Shown: positions 54,235-63,203, counted from the stretch's first letter. The stretch is 64,000 nucleotides of DNA from Leclercia adecarboxylata (GCF_006171285.1 NZ_CP040889.1:1922001-1986000); one strand, 5' to 3'. Made by a program: numbers and translations. The notes: generated by a model from the letters alone, not told the origin.

Positions 54235-55230
54235 TTATGCCGTCTGGCCCGGAGAGAATTCCGGCTGCCACAGCACCTGCAGCTGGCTGAGTTCGCCGCC
54301 GTTAATCAGCTGCAGCACCATGTCGGCAATCTGCTTGCCCACCCCCTGACGAGTGGACTGGATCACCGCCGCCACGTCGATATCGACAATGCTGTCCTGC
54401 GGCAGGCCATCGTAGACCACCAGCGATACGGCGTGCTCGCCGGTTAAACGCCCCATCTGCGCCAGCGCCATCGCCGCGCCATCGCCGTGGGTGTTGCAGT
54501 CGGTGACGATCGCCGTCGGCGGGACATCCAGCGCCAGCAGTTCCTGCGTGGTGGTGTAGCCCGCGCGGCGTGAAGGCGGCATGGTGCGCAGCCATTCGCT
54601 GGAGAGTCCCGCCTCTTTCAGGGCAGCAAGGTAGCCCTGACGGCGCTGGGTGATGAACGCCTGATTGTGGCTTTCCCCCAGGTAGGCGATGCGCTGATGC
54701 CCGCGCGCAATCAGACGCTGGGCGGCGGTGTGGGTGCCCGCATAGTTATCAAAATCAAACCAGGCGTAGGGCTCCGGCAGATGGCTACGACCGAGCGCCA
54801 GGAAGGGGAACCCGGCGGCCTGCAGCTGTTCGAGACGCGGATCGTTATCGAGCGTGTGCGCCACAATCAGCGCATCCACGCGACGGCTTTGCACCATGCG
54901 CATATAGCTGTGCTTGTCGGCCAGGTCGTCGTCGGCAATCAGCAGTAAGTCGATCTCATGACGCGCTAACTCGTGGCTAATTTCGCCGACCATCTCCATA
55001 AAAACGCTGTTATTGAGCGGAACGGGATGCACCGGAAAGACCAGACCCACGGCGTCGATTTTGCCCATCTTCAGGCGGCGGGCAAGGGTGTTCGGCCGAT
55101 AGCCACGTCGCTGCGCTTCGGCCTCCACGCGGGCGCGCGTCTCGCTGGAAACGTCAAAATAGCCGTTGAGGGCGCGGCTTACCGTCGTTACCGACAGTCC
55201 CAGTTCTTTAGCAATGGCTTTAAGCGACAT
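54235..55230 (-). CDS. rafR: LacI-family repressor of the raf-like cluster
   Basis: 331 residues: HTH MSLKAIAKELGLSVTTVSRALNG at residues 1-23 and hinge helix NTLARRLKMG near 52, then a sugar-sensing domain. Located directly upstream of rafA on the same strand, with its operators in the intervening 104 bases. The order repressor-galactosidase-permease is that of plasmid rafRAB; no invertase gene (rafD) is seen. Confidence 0.88.
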   Translation of the reverse strand: MSLKAIAKELGLSVTTVSRALNGYFDVSSETRARVEAEAQRRGYRPNTLARRLKMGKIDAVGLVFPVHPVPLNNSVFMEMVGEISHELARHEIDLLLIADDDLADKHSYMRMVQSRRVDALIVAHTLDNDPRLEQLQAAGFPFLALGRSHLPEPYAWFDFDNYAGTHTAAQRLIARGHQRIAYLGESHNQAFITQRRQGYLAALKEAGLSSEWLRTMPPSRRAGYTTTQELLALDVPPTAIVTDCNTHGDGAAMALAQMGRLTGEHAVSLVVYDGLPQDSIVDIDVAAVIQSTRQGVGKQIADMVLQLINGGELSQLQVLWQPEFSPGQTA

Positions 55231-55251
55231 GATTATCCGTGTCTTTGGGTA

Positions 55252-55800
55252 TTAGTTTTGTTCCGACACCATGAGCGCATAGGTATCGGGCTCAAGGGCT
55301 TTGAAGATGTGCGCCTGGTCGGCAGGATAGCAAATATAGTCCCCCTGCCCCAGTTCCTCGGGTGCGTCGATCAGGCCAATCAGCGCCCGCCCCTTCATCA
55401 CAATAATATGTTCGACCGAACCCGGCGGGTGCGGATGCGAGATACGGTCGGCGCCGGGCTGGGCCATCAGGATGTAGATATCGCGTCGGGCCCCCGGCGG
55501 GCAGGCCGCCAGTAAAATTGCCTCATAGTTTGCCTGTTCAGCCACCACTTTGGTGCCTTCGCCGAGGCGGATAACCTGGGTGGCAGGCTGATGAGGTTCA
55601 AGCAAACGGGCAAAGGGGATATCCAGCGCCACGCACAGCGACCACAGGGTTTCGAGGCTGGGATTGCCGTTGCCGGACTCCAGCTGCGAGAGTGTGGATT
55701 TGGCGATCCCGGCACGACGGGCAATTTCCGCCAGTGAAAGCCCGGTTCGCATGCGTTCTCGCACCAGACTTTTCGCGATCACGCTAATTGGCTGCGTCAT
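55252..55800 (-). CDS. XRE-cupin transcriptional regulator
   Basis: 182 residues: N-terminal HTH (LSLAEIARRAGIAKSTLSQLESGNGNP, about 21-47) and C-terminal cupin (about 105-178, SHPHPPGSVEHIIVMKGRA). Divergent from azlC/azlD, which it probably controls. The ligand is unknown; an amino acid is a guess from context. Confidence 0.88.
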   Translation of the reverse strand: MTQPISVIAKSLVRERMRTGLSLAEIARRAGIAKSTLSQLESGNGNPSLETLWSLCVALDIPFARLLEPHQPATQVIRLGEGTKVVAEQANYEAILLAACPPGARRDIYILMAQPGADRISHPHPPGSVEHIIVMKGRALIGLIDAPEELGQGDYICYPADQAHIFKALEPDTYALMVSEQN

Positions 55801-55821
55801 AAAACGGTCTCTTTTACTGTT

Positions 55822-55891
55822 ATATCGAACGAATCGTTCATCTTGATAAACGAATTTATTGCGTTCATTATAATGGATACTCGTTCGATAT
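55822..55891. promoter_or_regulatory. Divergent control region of XRE-cupin and azlCD
   Basis: Exact 11-bp inverted repeat ATATCGAACGA (55822-55832) and TCGTTCGATAT (55881-55891), with extra CGTTC/GAACG half-sites between (for example AATCGTTCAT and TAAACGAATT). Likely operators of the XRE-cupin protein overlapping both promoters. Confidence 0.72.
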
Positions 55892-55903
55892 GGCTAAATT
55901 TGT

Positions 55904-56563
55904 ATGAAACACTCTCTCTCAAGTCTTAAAGGCGACACCATCAAAGCGATTATTCTGGTGTGCCTGGCGGTGGGGGTCGTGGGAATGTCCTACGGCTCGC
56001 TGGCGATGGCGTATGGCTTTCCGCTGTGGGTGCCGTTTGTGCTCTCCATTTCGGTGCTGGCGGGCGCGTCGGAATTTATGTTTATCGGCATTGTTGCCAG
56101 CGGCGGCAATCCGCTTGCCGCTGCGGCCGCCGGGCTACTGGTTAATGCCCGCCATATGCCCTTTGGCGTAACGGTGCGCGAGCTGGTCGGCAAGCGCGGC
56201 GCCAGTTTGCTGGGCTGCCACATTATGAACGACGAAAGCGTGGTGTTTGGCCTGTCGCAAAAAACGCCGGAACAGCGCAAAGCCGCCTACTGGCTCTGCG
56301 GTCTGGGCGTGGCAATCATCTGGCCGCTGGGCACCCTGCTGGGGGCGATGGTCGGCAAGCTGCTGCCCGACCCGGAAACCATCGGGCTGGATGCGGTATT
56401 CCCGGCCATTTTGCTGGCCTTAGTGGTGCCCGCCTTTAAGAACCGCACGACGCTTATCCGCGCCTGTAGCGGTGCGGCGCTGTCGCTGGCCGCGGTTCCC
56501 TTTGCGCCGGTGGGCCTGCCGGTGTTGCTCTCTCTGCTTGGCCTTGCGACGAGGAAGAAATAA
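55904..56563 (+). CDS. AzlC-family branched-chain amino-acid exporter, large subunit
   Basis: 219-residue membrane protein with about five to six helices (YgaZ/AzlC family). Typical segments GASEFMFIGIVASGGNPLAAAAAGLLVNARHMPFG-type region near residues 50-85 (NARHMPFG near 78). With the small AzlD-like partner it exports branched-chain amino acids. Overlaps azlD by one base (TAATG). Confidence 0.9.
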   Translation: MKHSLSSLKGDTIKAIILVCLAVGVVGMSYGSLAMAYGFPLWVPFVLSISVLAGASEFMFIGIVASGGNPLAAAAAGLLVNARHMPFGVTVRELVGKRGASLLGCHIMNDESVVFGLSQKTPEQRKAAYWLCGLGVAIIWPLGTLLGAMVGKLLPDPETIGLDAVFPAILLALVVPAFKNRTTLIRACSGAALSLAAVPFAPVGLPVLLSLLGLATRKK

Positions 56564-56886
56564 TGGAAAACATGACCGTCTTTATTCTCGGCATTGCCCT
56601 GCTCTCTGCGGGCACCTATCTGATGCGTCTCGGTGGAGCAAAACTGGGCAGCCGGTTAGCGCTGTCGGAACGCTCCCAGGCGCTGCTCTCGGATGCGGCA
56701 ACGGTATTGTTGTTTTCGGTGGCGCTGGCGACCACCTTCTACGAAGGGGAACATTTTGCCGGAATGGCGCGGGTGTTGGGCGTGGCGTTTGCGGTATTCC
56801 TCGCCTGGCGCAAGGTGCCGTTGATTTTCGTGATCGTGGCGGCGGCAGTGGTGACGGCGCTGTTACGCCTGGCGGGCATAAACTAA
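56563..56886 (+). CDS. AzlD-family exporter, small subunit
   Basis: 107 residues, three to four membrane helices, with GTYLMRLGGAKLG near residue 16 typical of AzlD/YgaH. Works with the upstream AzlC protein. Confidence 0.9.
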   Translation: MENMTVFILGIALLSAGTYLMRLGGAKLGSRLALSERSQALLSDAATVLLFSVALATTFYEGEHFAGMARVLGVAFAVFLAWRKVPLIFVIVAAAVVTALLRLAGIN

Positions 56887-56910
56887 AAAAGCGCCCCGGG
56901 GGCGCTCTTT
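56885..56910. terminator. Bidirectional terminator after azlD
   Basis: AAAAAAGCGCCCCGGGGGCGCTCTTT: stem AGCGCCCC/GGGGCGCT between converging azlD and the DUF1471 gene. Confidence 0.88.
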
Positions 56911-56927
56911 CGACAGATGCTTTGTGC

Positions 56928-57140
56928 TTATTTGCTCAGTTCAGCGGTCATGTGCACACGGTTACCGGTGAAAGCCTGAGTAATGGTGTAAGACGATGCG
57001 CCCGCCTGCTGAGCCTGAGCGGCAATTTTCGCTTCGGCGCCGTCAATGGTGCTGGCAGATGCGGTGACAGTCTGAGCAGCGAAAGAACCGAAAGAAGTAG
57101 CCAGAGCGATAACAGCGACAAAAGTTTTGATGTTTTTCAT
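56928..57140 (-). CDS. Small DUF1471 (YdgH/BhsA-type) periplasmic protein
   Basis: 70 residues with a signal peptide (MKNIKTFVAVIALATSFGSFA, cut near AAQT) and a short mature part with SASTIDGAEAKIAAQAQQAG. It is on the short side for the family (usually about 85). Members respond to stress and biofilm conditions; the role here is not known. Confidence 0.85.
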   Translation of the reverse strand: MKNIKTFVAVIALATSFGSFAAQTVTASASTIDGAEAKIAAQAQQAGASSYTITQAFTGNRVHMTAELSK

Positions 57141-57442
57141 GATAGAGACCCTTGCGATAAGTTGTTTGTTGTAAGGCGTTGTGCCTTGATGTGATAAATA
57201 ATAGGCCTCATCACCGACAACTGAAAGCGGAAGGATTTGCTAATATCATTCAAAATTACTGATTTAAATTCCTGCTTTTAATCCCATACAAAATTCCCGG
57301 CGATCGGGATCACATTCCAGTCAAAACAGGGTTTCATTTTCACGTCACGACGGGGAAAGTAATCAGTGTCGAATCATAAAGTTAGTGTCTAGCGTCTAAC
57401 TACTTTCGACACTTTTTTCTACTCTACGCAGGACGATAACTG
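57141..57442. promoter_or_regulatory. Upstream region of the sigma-54 activator gene
   Basis: 302-base AT-rich gap without a gene. The left part holds the promoter of the DUF1471 gene. The right part carries an inverted pair AGTGTCGAA (57365-57373) and TTCGACACT (57405-57413), with a second inner pair AGTTAG/CTAACT (57380-57385, 57396-57401), followed by T5-6. It can be an operator for the activator or a terminator-like hairpin. Confidence 0.65.
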
Positions 57443-60046
57443 ATGGCTCTGTCAGCGAAAGAAAAGTTATTCCACAAAATTTTAACGCATTATGCTGCCA
57501 GCCCTTCTGGTTTCACGGCTCAGGACTGCGCTGACTTTATGCCGGTTAACCGCAGCGTTCTGAGTCATTACCTGAACAGACTGTGCGATGACGGTCAGTT
57601 AAGTAAGGAAAATACCCGTCCCGTACGCTTCTATGTGCGCCAGAACCCCTCCGAAATGTCATCGACTTCGCATTTAGTGTCGAAAAGAGAGGACGTATTC
57701 CAGAATCTGATTGGTGCGCAAGGGAGCCTGGCAGAGGCAGTGGCGCTCTGTCGTTCTGCAGTTGATTACCCGGGTGAAGGTTTGCCGGTTTTGATCTCAG
57801 GTGAAAGCGGTGTGGGAAAAAGCCATCTGGCGATGCTCATTCATCGTTATGCGGTGGAGCGTAGCGTCGTTGCTGCGGAGAAACCTTTTGTTGAGCTTAA
57901 CTGCGCAGATTACGCCAATAATCCTGAGTTACTGTCAGCCACCCTTTTTGGCTATACCCGTGGTGCTTTTACGGGGGCCGATCGTGAGAAGCGCGGCGCC
58001 TTTGATGAGGCCGACGGTGGTTTTCTGTTTCTGGATGAAGTACATCGCCTGTCGGCGGAGAATCAGGAGAAGCTCTTCCTGTTCATGGATAAAGGTTATT
58101 TCTATCGTCTGGGGGATAACCGAACCCGCCACCCCGCCTCGCTGCGTTTTATCTTCGCCACCACTGAAAACATCGATACGGTATTACTCAATACCTTCCG
58201 CCGACGGATCCCGGTACGCGTGACGCTACCCAACTACCTGTCGCGTTCGCTAACCGAACGGGTTGCCCACGTTAGCCATTTTTTACAGCAGGAAGCACGC
58301 AGCTTGCGGCGGGATATTCACCTCGATAATTCACTTATGCACCAGTTGGTGACCTCCCCGGTACGCGGGAATATCGGCGAGCTTAAAAACCAGATCAAAG
58401 TGATGTGCGCCAGCGCGTGGAGCGATCGTCGCGAGGCGGAGGTCATCTCGCTACGGAGCGCACAGACCAGCGGCGAAACCCTGGTGATTTCTGCCCGCCA
58501 GCCTGGTAATGCGCCTGATGCCAGCATAGTGATCCCGAAAGCCATGCACGATGCGGTGATCTTTCGCGAGTTCTGCCATAGCGGCAACGTCCTGTTATTG
58601 AACCGTAAGATGGAACAGTTGCTGACCTCGGTGAGCGGTATCATGGCGCCGGATGCCATTTATAGCGGCTATTTGTGGCAAAACACTATGCACGCAATAA
58701 ATGAACTGGAAATCCAGACCGGTATTCCGTGCGGGCAGGAGATCCGTAAAGCGGTCTGGCTCTGTATGAGCTATGCGTTAAATACGCCCCATCAGCCAGA
58801 CGCGGTCAGTGAGCTGCTAAACATATCAGATTACGTCTCAGGCAAAGCCCGACTGCTGGCCGAAGAGTGCCTCGCGCTGCTGGCAAAGCATGTAGTTAAT
58901 CAGCCTCTGCCCTTGCTGATGCCGCTTCTGAGCTGCGCGTTTCACACCCAGGCCGGAGAAGATGACCTTATCCAGGGCATTATTGTCTCGCATGGCCGTT
59001 CTACCGCCTCCAGTATTGCTGGCATAGCCAACCAGCTTACCGGCGGCTATTACTTCAAAGCGTTTGATATGCCCAATGCGACATCTACACGGGAAATTAT
59101 CGATTTATTGATCACGCATCTTTCCCGCCTCAGGCAAGGAGCGGGATTAATCATCCTGGTGGATATGGGGTCGCTGAAGGAGATCTACGAAGAGATTAAG
59201 CTTCATCTGCACGGCGAGCTGCTGGTGATTAATAACGTCAGCACCGCAATGGCGCTGGATATTGCCTCCAGAATTCAGGAGCAGCAGTCGATGGAAGCCA
59301 TTATCGAAGAGACGAAAGGCGCTTATGAGGTGGAAGCACGCTACTACGCGGGGATGCAGCCCGGCAATAAAATCATCATTTCCTGCATCTCTGGTGAAGG
59401 CATCTCACGAAAGTTAAAAGATATTGTCCAGCGTTACCTCGTTCAGGAAAGCATCGACATCATCACGATGGAATATGACGACCTGAAATGGAAAATTACC
59501 CGCGCCGACCCGGCGCTGAACGGCACGCGCCTGATCATTACCACCACCGATCTGGAAGCGGGCTACATCCCGCTGATCAGCGTCGAGCAATTGATTAAAG
59601 AGAAGACCCAGGTCCTGAAACGCGACTACTTTCACGGGCTGCTGACGGACGGCGGACTTGAGCCGATGGTGGAAGAGGTGGTGAAACTCTTTACCGTAGA
59701 AGGCGTGGCCAGCCGGCTGAACTTCCTCAATCCCGTCGTCATCATCGATGAAGTGGAAGCGGTGATTAAACAGTACGAAGCATTCTATAAAATCCATTTC
59801 GAGAGCTATCTGCGCATCAACCTCTTTATGCACATTGCGCTGATGATTGAACGGGTCATGGTCAATAACGGCGTACGCCAGCGCGAAGAGGCGCAACTCA
59901 CGCCAGAGCAGACAGCCTTCGTTGCCGTGCATGACACCTTTTTCCAGGCGCTGAATCGCAAATACAACATCACCCTCCCTCTCACTGAAGTGCTGATGAT
60001 TTACGAAATTATGGAACCGTGGATCGCCCCCGATGCTCTTTCGTGA
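57443..60046 (+). CDS. LevR-type sigma-54 activator with PRD and PTS domains
   Basis: 867 residues. N-terminal HTH (about 20-65), AAA+ domain with Walker A GESGVGKS at 120-127, sigma-54 contact loop GAFTGA at 174-179, Walker B FLFLDEVH at 194-201. Then a PRD (about 405-500), an EIIA-Man-like domain (IIVSHGRST, His517), an EIIB-like segment (Cys648 in IISCISGEG) and a C-terminal PRD (His797 in LFMHIALMIERV). Phosphorylation by PTS proteins should tune activity. It lies just upstream of the PTS/GH88 operon with a sigma-54 promoter and is its likely activator. Confidence 0.93.
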   Translation: MALSAKEKLFHKILTHYAASPSGFTAQDCADFMPVNRSVLSHYLNRLCDDGQLSKENTRPVRFYVRQNPSEMSSTSHLVSKREDVFQNLIGAQGSLAEAVALCRSAVDYPGEGLPVLISGESGVGKSHLAMLIHRYAVERSVVAAEKPFVELNCADYANNPELLSATLFGYTRGAFTGADREKRGAFDEADGGFLFLDEVHRLSAENQEKLFLFMDKGYFYRLGDNRTRHPASLRFIFATTENIDTVLLNTFRRRIPVRVTLPNYLSRSLTERVAHVSHFLQQEARSLRRDIHLDNSLMHQLVTSPVRGNIGELKNQIKVMCASAWSDRREAEVISLRSAQTSGETLVISARQPGNAPDASIVIPKAMHDAVIFREFCHSGNVLLLNRKMEQLLTSVSGIMAPDAIYSGYLWQNTMHAINELEIQTGIPCGQEIRKAVWLCMSYALNTPHQPDAVSELLNISDYVSGKARLLAEECLALLAKHVVNQPLPLLMPLLSCAFHTQAGEDDLIQGIIVSHGRSTASSIAGIANQLTGGYYFKAFDMPNATSTREIIDLLITHLSRLRQGAGLIILVDMGSLKEIYEEIKLHLHGELLVINNVSTAMALDIASRIQEQQSMEAIIEETKGAYEVEARYYAGMQPGNKIIISCISGEGISRKLKDIVQRYLVQESIDIITMEYDDLKWKITRADPALNGTRLIITTTDLEAGYIPLISVEQLIKEKTQVLKRDYFHGLLTDGGLEPMVEEVVKLFTVEGVASRLNFLNPVVIIDEVEAVIKQYEAFYKIHFESYLRINLFMHIALMIERVMVNNGVRQREEAQLTPEQTAFVAVHDTFFQALNRKYNITLPLTEVLMIYEIMEPWIAPDALS

Positions 60047-60076
60047 TACGTGTCGCCAGCGCAGGCTGGCGCATGC

Positions 60077-60109
60077 TTCGACACTGCGTTAACACCTCTT
60101 TCCGACACT
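60077..60109 (+). promoter_or_regulatory. Putative activator boxes (UAS) of the PTS/GH88 operon
   Basis: TTCGACACT (60077-60085) and TCCGACACT (60101-60109), direct repeats 24 bases apart and about 80-110 bases upstream of the predicted start of transcription. The same 9-mer occurs upstream of the activator gene. Confidence 0.7.
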
Positions 60110-60145
60110 AAAATCAGCGTCCAGAAATGCAAATTAAATCATATA

Positions 60146-60158
60146 TATCAATAAATTG
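60146..60158 (+). promoter_or_regulatory. IHF site
   Basis: TATCAATAAATTG is an exact match to the IHF consensus WATCAANNNNTTR, placed between the activator boxes and the -24/-12 element where DNA bending is needed. AT-rich flank on the left. Confidence 0.78.
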
Positions 60159-60164
60159 AAAATA

Positions 60165-60180
60165 TGGCACAGGGTTTGCA
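60165..60180 (+). promoter_or_regulatory. Sigma-54 (-24/-12) promoter of the PTS/GH88 operon
   Basis: TGGCAC-N5-TTGCA, exact consensus TGGCACN5TTGCW, with invariant GG at 60166-60167 and GC at 60178-60179. It lies 42 bases before the IIA start codon. Confidence 0.95.
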
Positions 60181-60221
60181 CATCCATCATCAGATACCCT
60201 GGAAAGCGTAAGGAATACCCC

Positions 60222-60704
60222 ATGCGAGAGATGTATGTCGCAACCCATGGCCGCTATGCCGAAGGCATTATTTCGGCTCTGAATTTGTTAATTGGCGACG
60301 ATCATGGCATCACACCGGTTTGTGCATACTGCGGCGAGATTGGATCCACAGCAGAGCTGGCCGTTCGCTTTGATGCGATGGCCCGGCAGGCAGCCAGTCG
60401 AGGCAACGAGCTGGTGCTGTTTACCGATATGCCTGGCGGCAGCGTCAACAACACGGCCGTACAGATGATGATCAAATATCCCCACGTGCAGGTCGTCAGC
60501 GGGGCAAACCTGATCATGCTGATGGAATTCTGCATGTCCGAACATGACGAAACGGCTCTGCGCCTCCAGGACGCGATAGCGGCGGCCAGCGGGGCAATGC
60601 AATACATGAACGTCTTACCTGAGATCGCTTCGGCCCGTCAGGCGCAACATGCAGATGCCCGGGATGGCATTGACGATTTCTTTACCCTGGAGGATAGCCA
60701 GTGA
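60222..60704 (+). CDS. Mannose-class PTS enzyme IIA
   Basis: 160-residue EIIA-Man fold; the phospho-histidine is H9 in ATHGRYAEG. Start at MREMYVATHGRYAEG; the frame extends 22 residues further upstream but that covers the promoter. First gene of the operon; a 4-base overlap (GTGA) couples it to the hydrolase gene. Confidence 0.93.
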   Translation: MREMYVATHGRYAEGIISALNLLIGDDHGITPVCAYCGEIGSTAELAVRFDAMARQAASRGNELVLFTDMPGGSVNNTAVQMMIKYPHVQVVSGANLIMLMEFCMSEHDETALRLQDAIAAASGAMQYMNVLPEIASARQAQHADARDGIDDFFTLEDSQ

Positions 60705-61879
60705 AGGTCGCACTCGAAACGCTGGATACGCGATATAGCCTGCCGCAACCCGGTCTGGATCCTCGCTGGTTACAGGACGTGCTTGCTCAGGTTATTCGTC
60801 AGGTAGATGTGATGCTGCCACGATTTACAACCACCTTCCCTGCCGCCAGCGCGACGGAGGGCCGCTATCCGGCTGTCGAAAAGGTCGACTGGACGGAAGG
60901 ATTCTGGACCGGAATGCTGTGGCTGGCCTGGGAAGTCACCGGCGATAACAAATATCGCGCGGTGGCAGAGGGCCTGCTCGACAGCTTCGAAGAGCGCCTC
61001 GATCGCAGAATTAAAGTTGATACTCACGACCTGGGTTTCCTGTATTCGCTCTCCTGCGTGAACGCCTGGAAACTCACTGGCAATACCCGCGCCCGCAACC
61101 TGGCATTACGCGCCGCAGAGTTGCTGTACCAGCGCTTTAACGCCACGGCAGGCGTGATTCAGGCATGGGGTGATCTGAGCGATCCGGCGCGCCAGGGCCG
61201 GATGATTATCGACTGCAATCTCAATGTTCCCCTGCTGTTCTGGGCTGCCGACGAGACGGGTAACCAGGCCTGGCGTGAAGCAGCCACCCGGCACCTGGCG
61301 CAGGCGGCACGCTACCTGGTGCGCGATGACGCTTCAACGTTTCACACCTTTTATATGGATATCCACAGCGGCAAGCCGCTGCGCGGAGATACCCATCAGG
61401 GCTTTAGCGACAGCTCGTGCTGGGCTCGCGGCCAGGCGTGGGGCATTTATGGTTTTGCCCTGAGCTTCACCCACACCGGCGACACCACCCAGCCGGAGCT
61501 TTCTCGCCGCCTGGCTCACTATTTCCTCAACCGCTTGCCCGAGGATTTCGTCTGCTACTGGGATCTGATCTTCACGCCCGACGATAAGGCCTGGCGCGAT
61601 ACTTCAGCAGCAGCGATTGCCGTTTGTGGGCTGGCTGAGTTGCTTAAACAGCTTCCCCTGACGGATCCGCTACGGCCTGCGTATGGCAATGCTATCACGC
61701 TGATTATGCAAAATTTACATCAACATTACTTCGCGGATCCGCAAGACGGCCTGCTTCGCGAAGGCGTTTATAACTTTGGCCGCAATATGGGGATTAACGA
61801 ACCTAACCTGTGGGGCGACTACTTCTATTTTGAAGCCCTGGTTCGCCTTTCCCGCGTCTGGACACCCTACTTCTGCTAA
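60701..61879 (+). CDS. GH88 unsaturated glucuronyl hydrolase
   Basis: Hydrolyses 4,5-unsaturated uronic acid from oligosaccharides made by polysaccharide lyases. 392 residues, GTG start. (alpha/alpha)6-barrel features: catalytic Asp110 in DTHDLGFLYS and Asp171 in IIDCNLNVPLLFW; SDSSCWARGQAWGIYGFAL near 250 is characteristic of GH88. No signal peptide, so it works on imported, probably phosphorylated, disaccharide in the cytoplasm. No lyase gene is seen in the window. Confidence 0.9.
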   Translation: MKVALETLDTRYSLPQPGLDPRWLQDVLAQVIRQVDVMLPRFTTTFPAASATEGRYPAVEKVDWTEGFWTGMLWLAWEVTGDNKYRAVAEGLLDSFEERLDRRIKVDTHDLGFLYSLSCVNAWKLTGNTRARNLALRAAELLYQRFNATAGVIQAWGDLSDPARQGRMIIDCNLNVPLLFWAADETGNQAWREAATRHLAQAARYLVRDDASTFHTFYMDIHSGKPLRGDTHQGFSDSSCWARGQAWGIYGFALSFTHTGDTTQPELSRRLAHYFLNRLPEDFVCYWDLIFTPDDKAWRDTSAAAIAVCGLAELLKQLPLTDPLRPAYGNAITLIMQNLHQHYFADPQDGLLREGVYNFGRNMGINEPNLWGDYFYFEALVRLSRVWTPYFC

Positions 61880-61893
61880 ACCGGAGCTATACC

Positions 61894-62391
61894 ATGATTT
61901 CTTTAGTTCGTATTGATGATCGTTTGATACACGGCCAGGTTGCCGTGGTCTGGACCAAACATCTGGGCGTAAACCGCATTCTTGTTGCCAACGACCAGAT
62001 CGTGAATAACGACGTGCAGAAAATGTCGCTACGCATGGCGGCACCCGACACGGCCAAATGCGCCATTATGGCGGTCAAAGACGCAGGTGATGTGCTGAAC
62101 GATCCGCGTTCAGAAAGCATGAAAATAATGGTGATCGTGAATAACGCTGCGGATGCGCGCCGTCTGGTGGAGCAGGTTCCCGGTATTAAAACACTGAACG
62201 TCGCCAATTTCGGGCGTATTACTGACAACCTTGCTGCGAAAACACGTATCAGCGATACCGTCTATGTCACGCCAGAAGATGTGGCTGACTTTCAGGCTAT
62301 TGCCGCACGCCATGTCGCTGTTGAATATCAGGTTCTGCCCTCTCATCCGGTGAAAAACCTGATTGAGATGCTGGCAAGCGCCGTCAATTAA
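61894..62391 (+). CDS. Mannose-class PTS enzyme IIB
   Basis: 165-residue EIIB; phospho-histidine H13 in RIDDRLIHGQVAV, the standard motif. 14 bases after the hydrolase gene. Confidence 0.94.
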   Translation: MISLVRIDDRLIHGQVAVVWTKHLGVNRILVANDQIVNNDVQKMSLRMAAPDTAKCAIMAVKDAGDVLNDPRSESMKIMVIVNNAADARRLVEQVPGIKTLNVANFGRITDNLAAKTRISDTVYVTPEDVADFQAIAARHVAVEYQVLPSHPVKNLIEMLASAVN

Positions 62392-62402
62392 TCGAGGTCG
62401 CT

Positions 62403-63203
62403 ATGTTAACGTCTGCATTTCTTGTCGCGTTGATCATGTTTCTGGTTAAAACCGCTGACCATACGCTGGGCCAGCCTCTGATTGAGCGTCCACTTGTCTG
62501 TGGCGCGCTGGTCGGCCTGGTACTGGGCGATCTTGAGCAGGGTATTATTATCGGGGCCACGCTGGAGCTAATTTTCCTGGGCACCATCACCATTGGTGGC
62601 TCTGTTCCGGCCGATCTGGCCGTGGGCTCCGTACTGGCGACGGCCTTTACTATCCTCACCCACGCCGAACCCCCGGTCGCCGTGGCGCTGGCGTTACCTA
62701 TCAGTCTGCTGGCGGTCTTCGTTTATCAGGTGCTGAAGCTGGTCTATACCGGACTGGTCGAAAAATATGACGCCTTACTCGATCAAGGCCGGGACCGTAC
62801 CGCCCTGGCGCTAACGCTGGGCATGACGTTGTTTTACGGTGTCCCCTTCGCCCTGATCGCCTTCTTTGGCATTCTGTTTGGCACCGATGTCATTCGTAGC
62901 CTGGTCGAAAGCATTCCGGGCACCGTAATGCGCGGTATGACGGCTGTTGGCGGCATTTTGCCCGCACTGGGTTTTGCCATTCTGTTGAAAGCGCTGTGGA
63001 ACAGAAATATTGCCGCCTTCTTCTTTATTGGTTTCGCCATGGCAGCTTATTTGAAACTGCCGATTATGGGCATCGCCATTATTGCCGCCTCTGTCGCAGT
63101 CTATCTCTGCTTCAACGAGTTCAACCAGCTAAAAGCAAACAAACAGGCAGGGGTAGCCGCACCAGCTTCTGTTGATGATAAGGATGGGTTCTTCAATGAC
63201 TGA
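62403..63203 (+). CDS. Mannose-class PTS enzyme IIC
   Basis: 266-residue membrane protein of the IIC-Man/Sor family, about eight hydrophobic segments. Motifs ERPLVCGALVGLVLGDLEQGI near 29 and [12 protein letters not shown] near 67. Overlaps the IID start by 8 bases. Confidence 0.93.
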   Translation: MLTSAFLVALIMFLVKTADHTLGQPLIERPLVCGALVGLVLGDLEQGIIIGATLELIFLGTITIGGSVPADLAVGSVLATAFTILTHAEPPVAVALALPISLLAVFVYQVLKLVYTGLVEKYDALLDQGRDRTALALTLGMTLFYGVPFALIAFFGILFGTDVIRSLVESIPGTVMRGMTAVGGILPALGFAILLKALWNRNIAAFFFIGFAMAAYLKLPIMGIAIIAASVAVYLCFNEFNQLKANKQAGVAAPASVDDKDGFFND

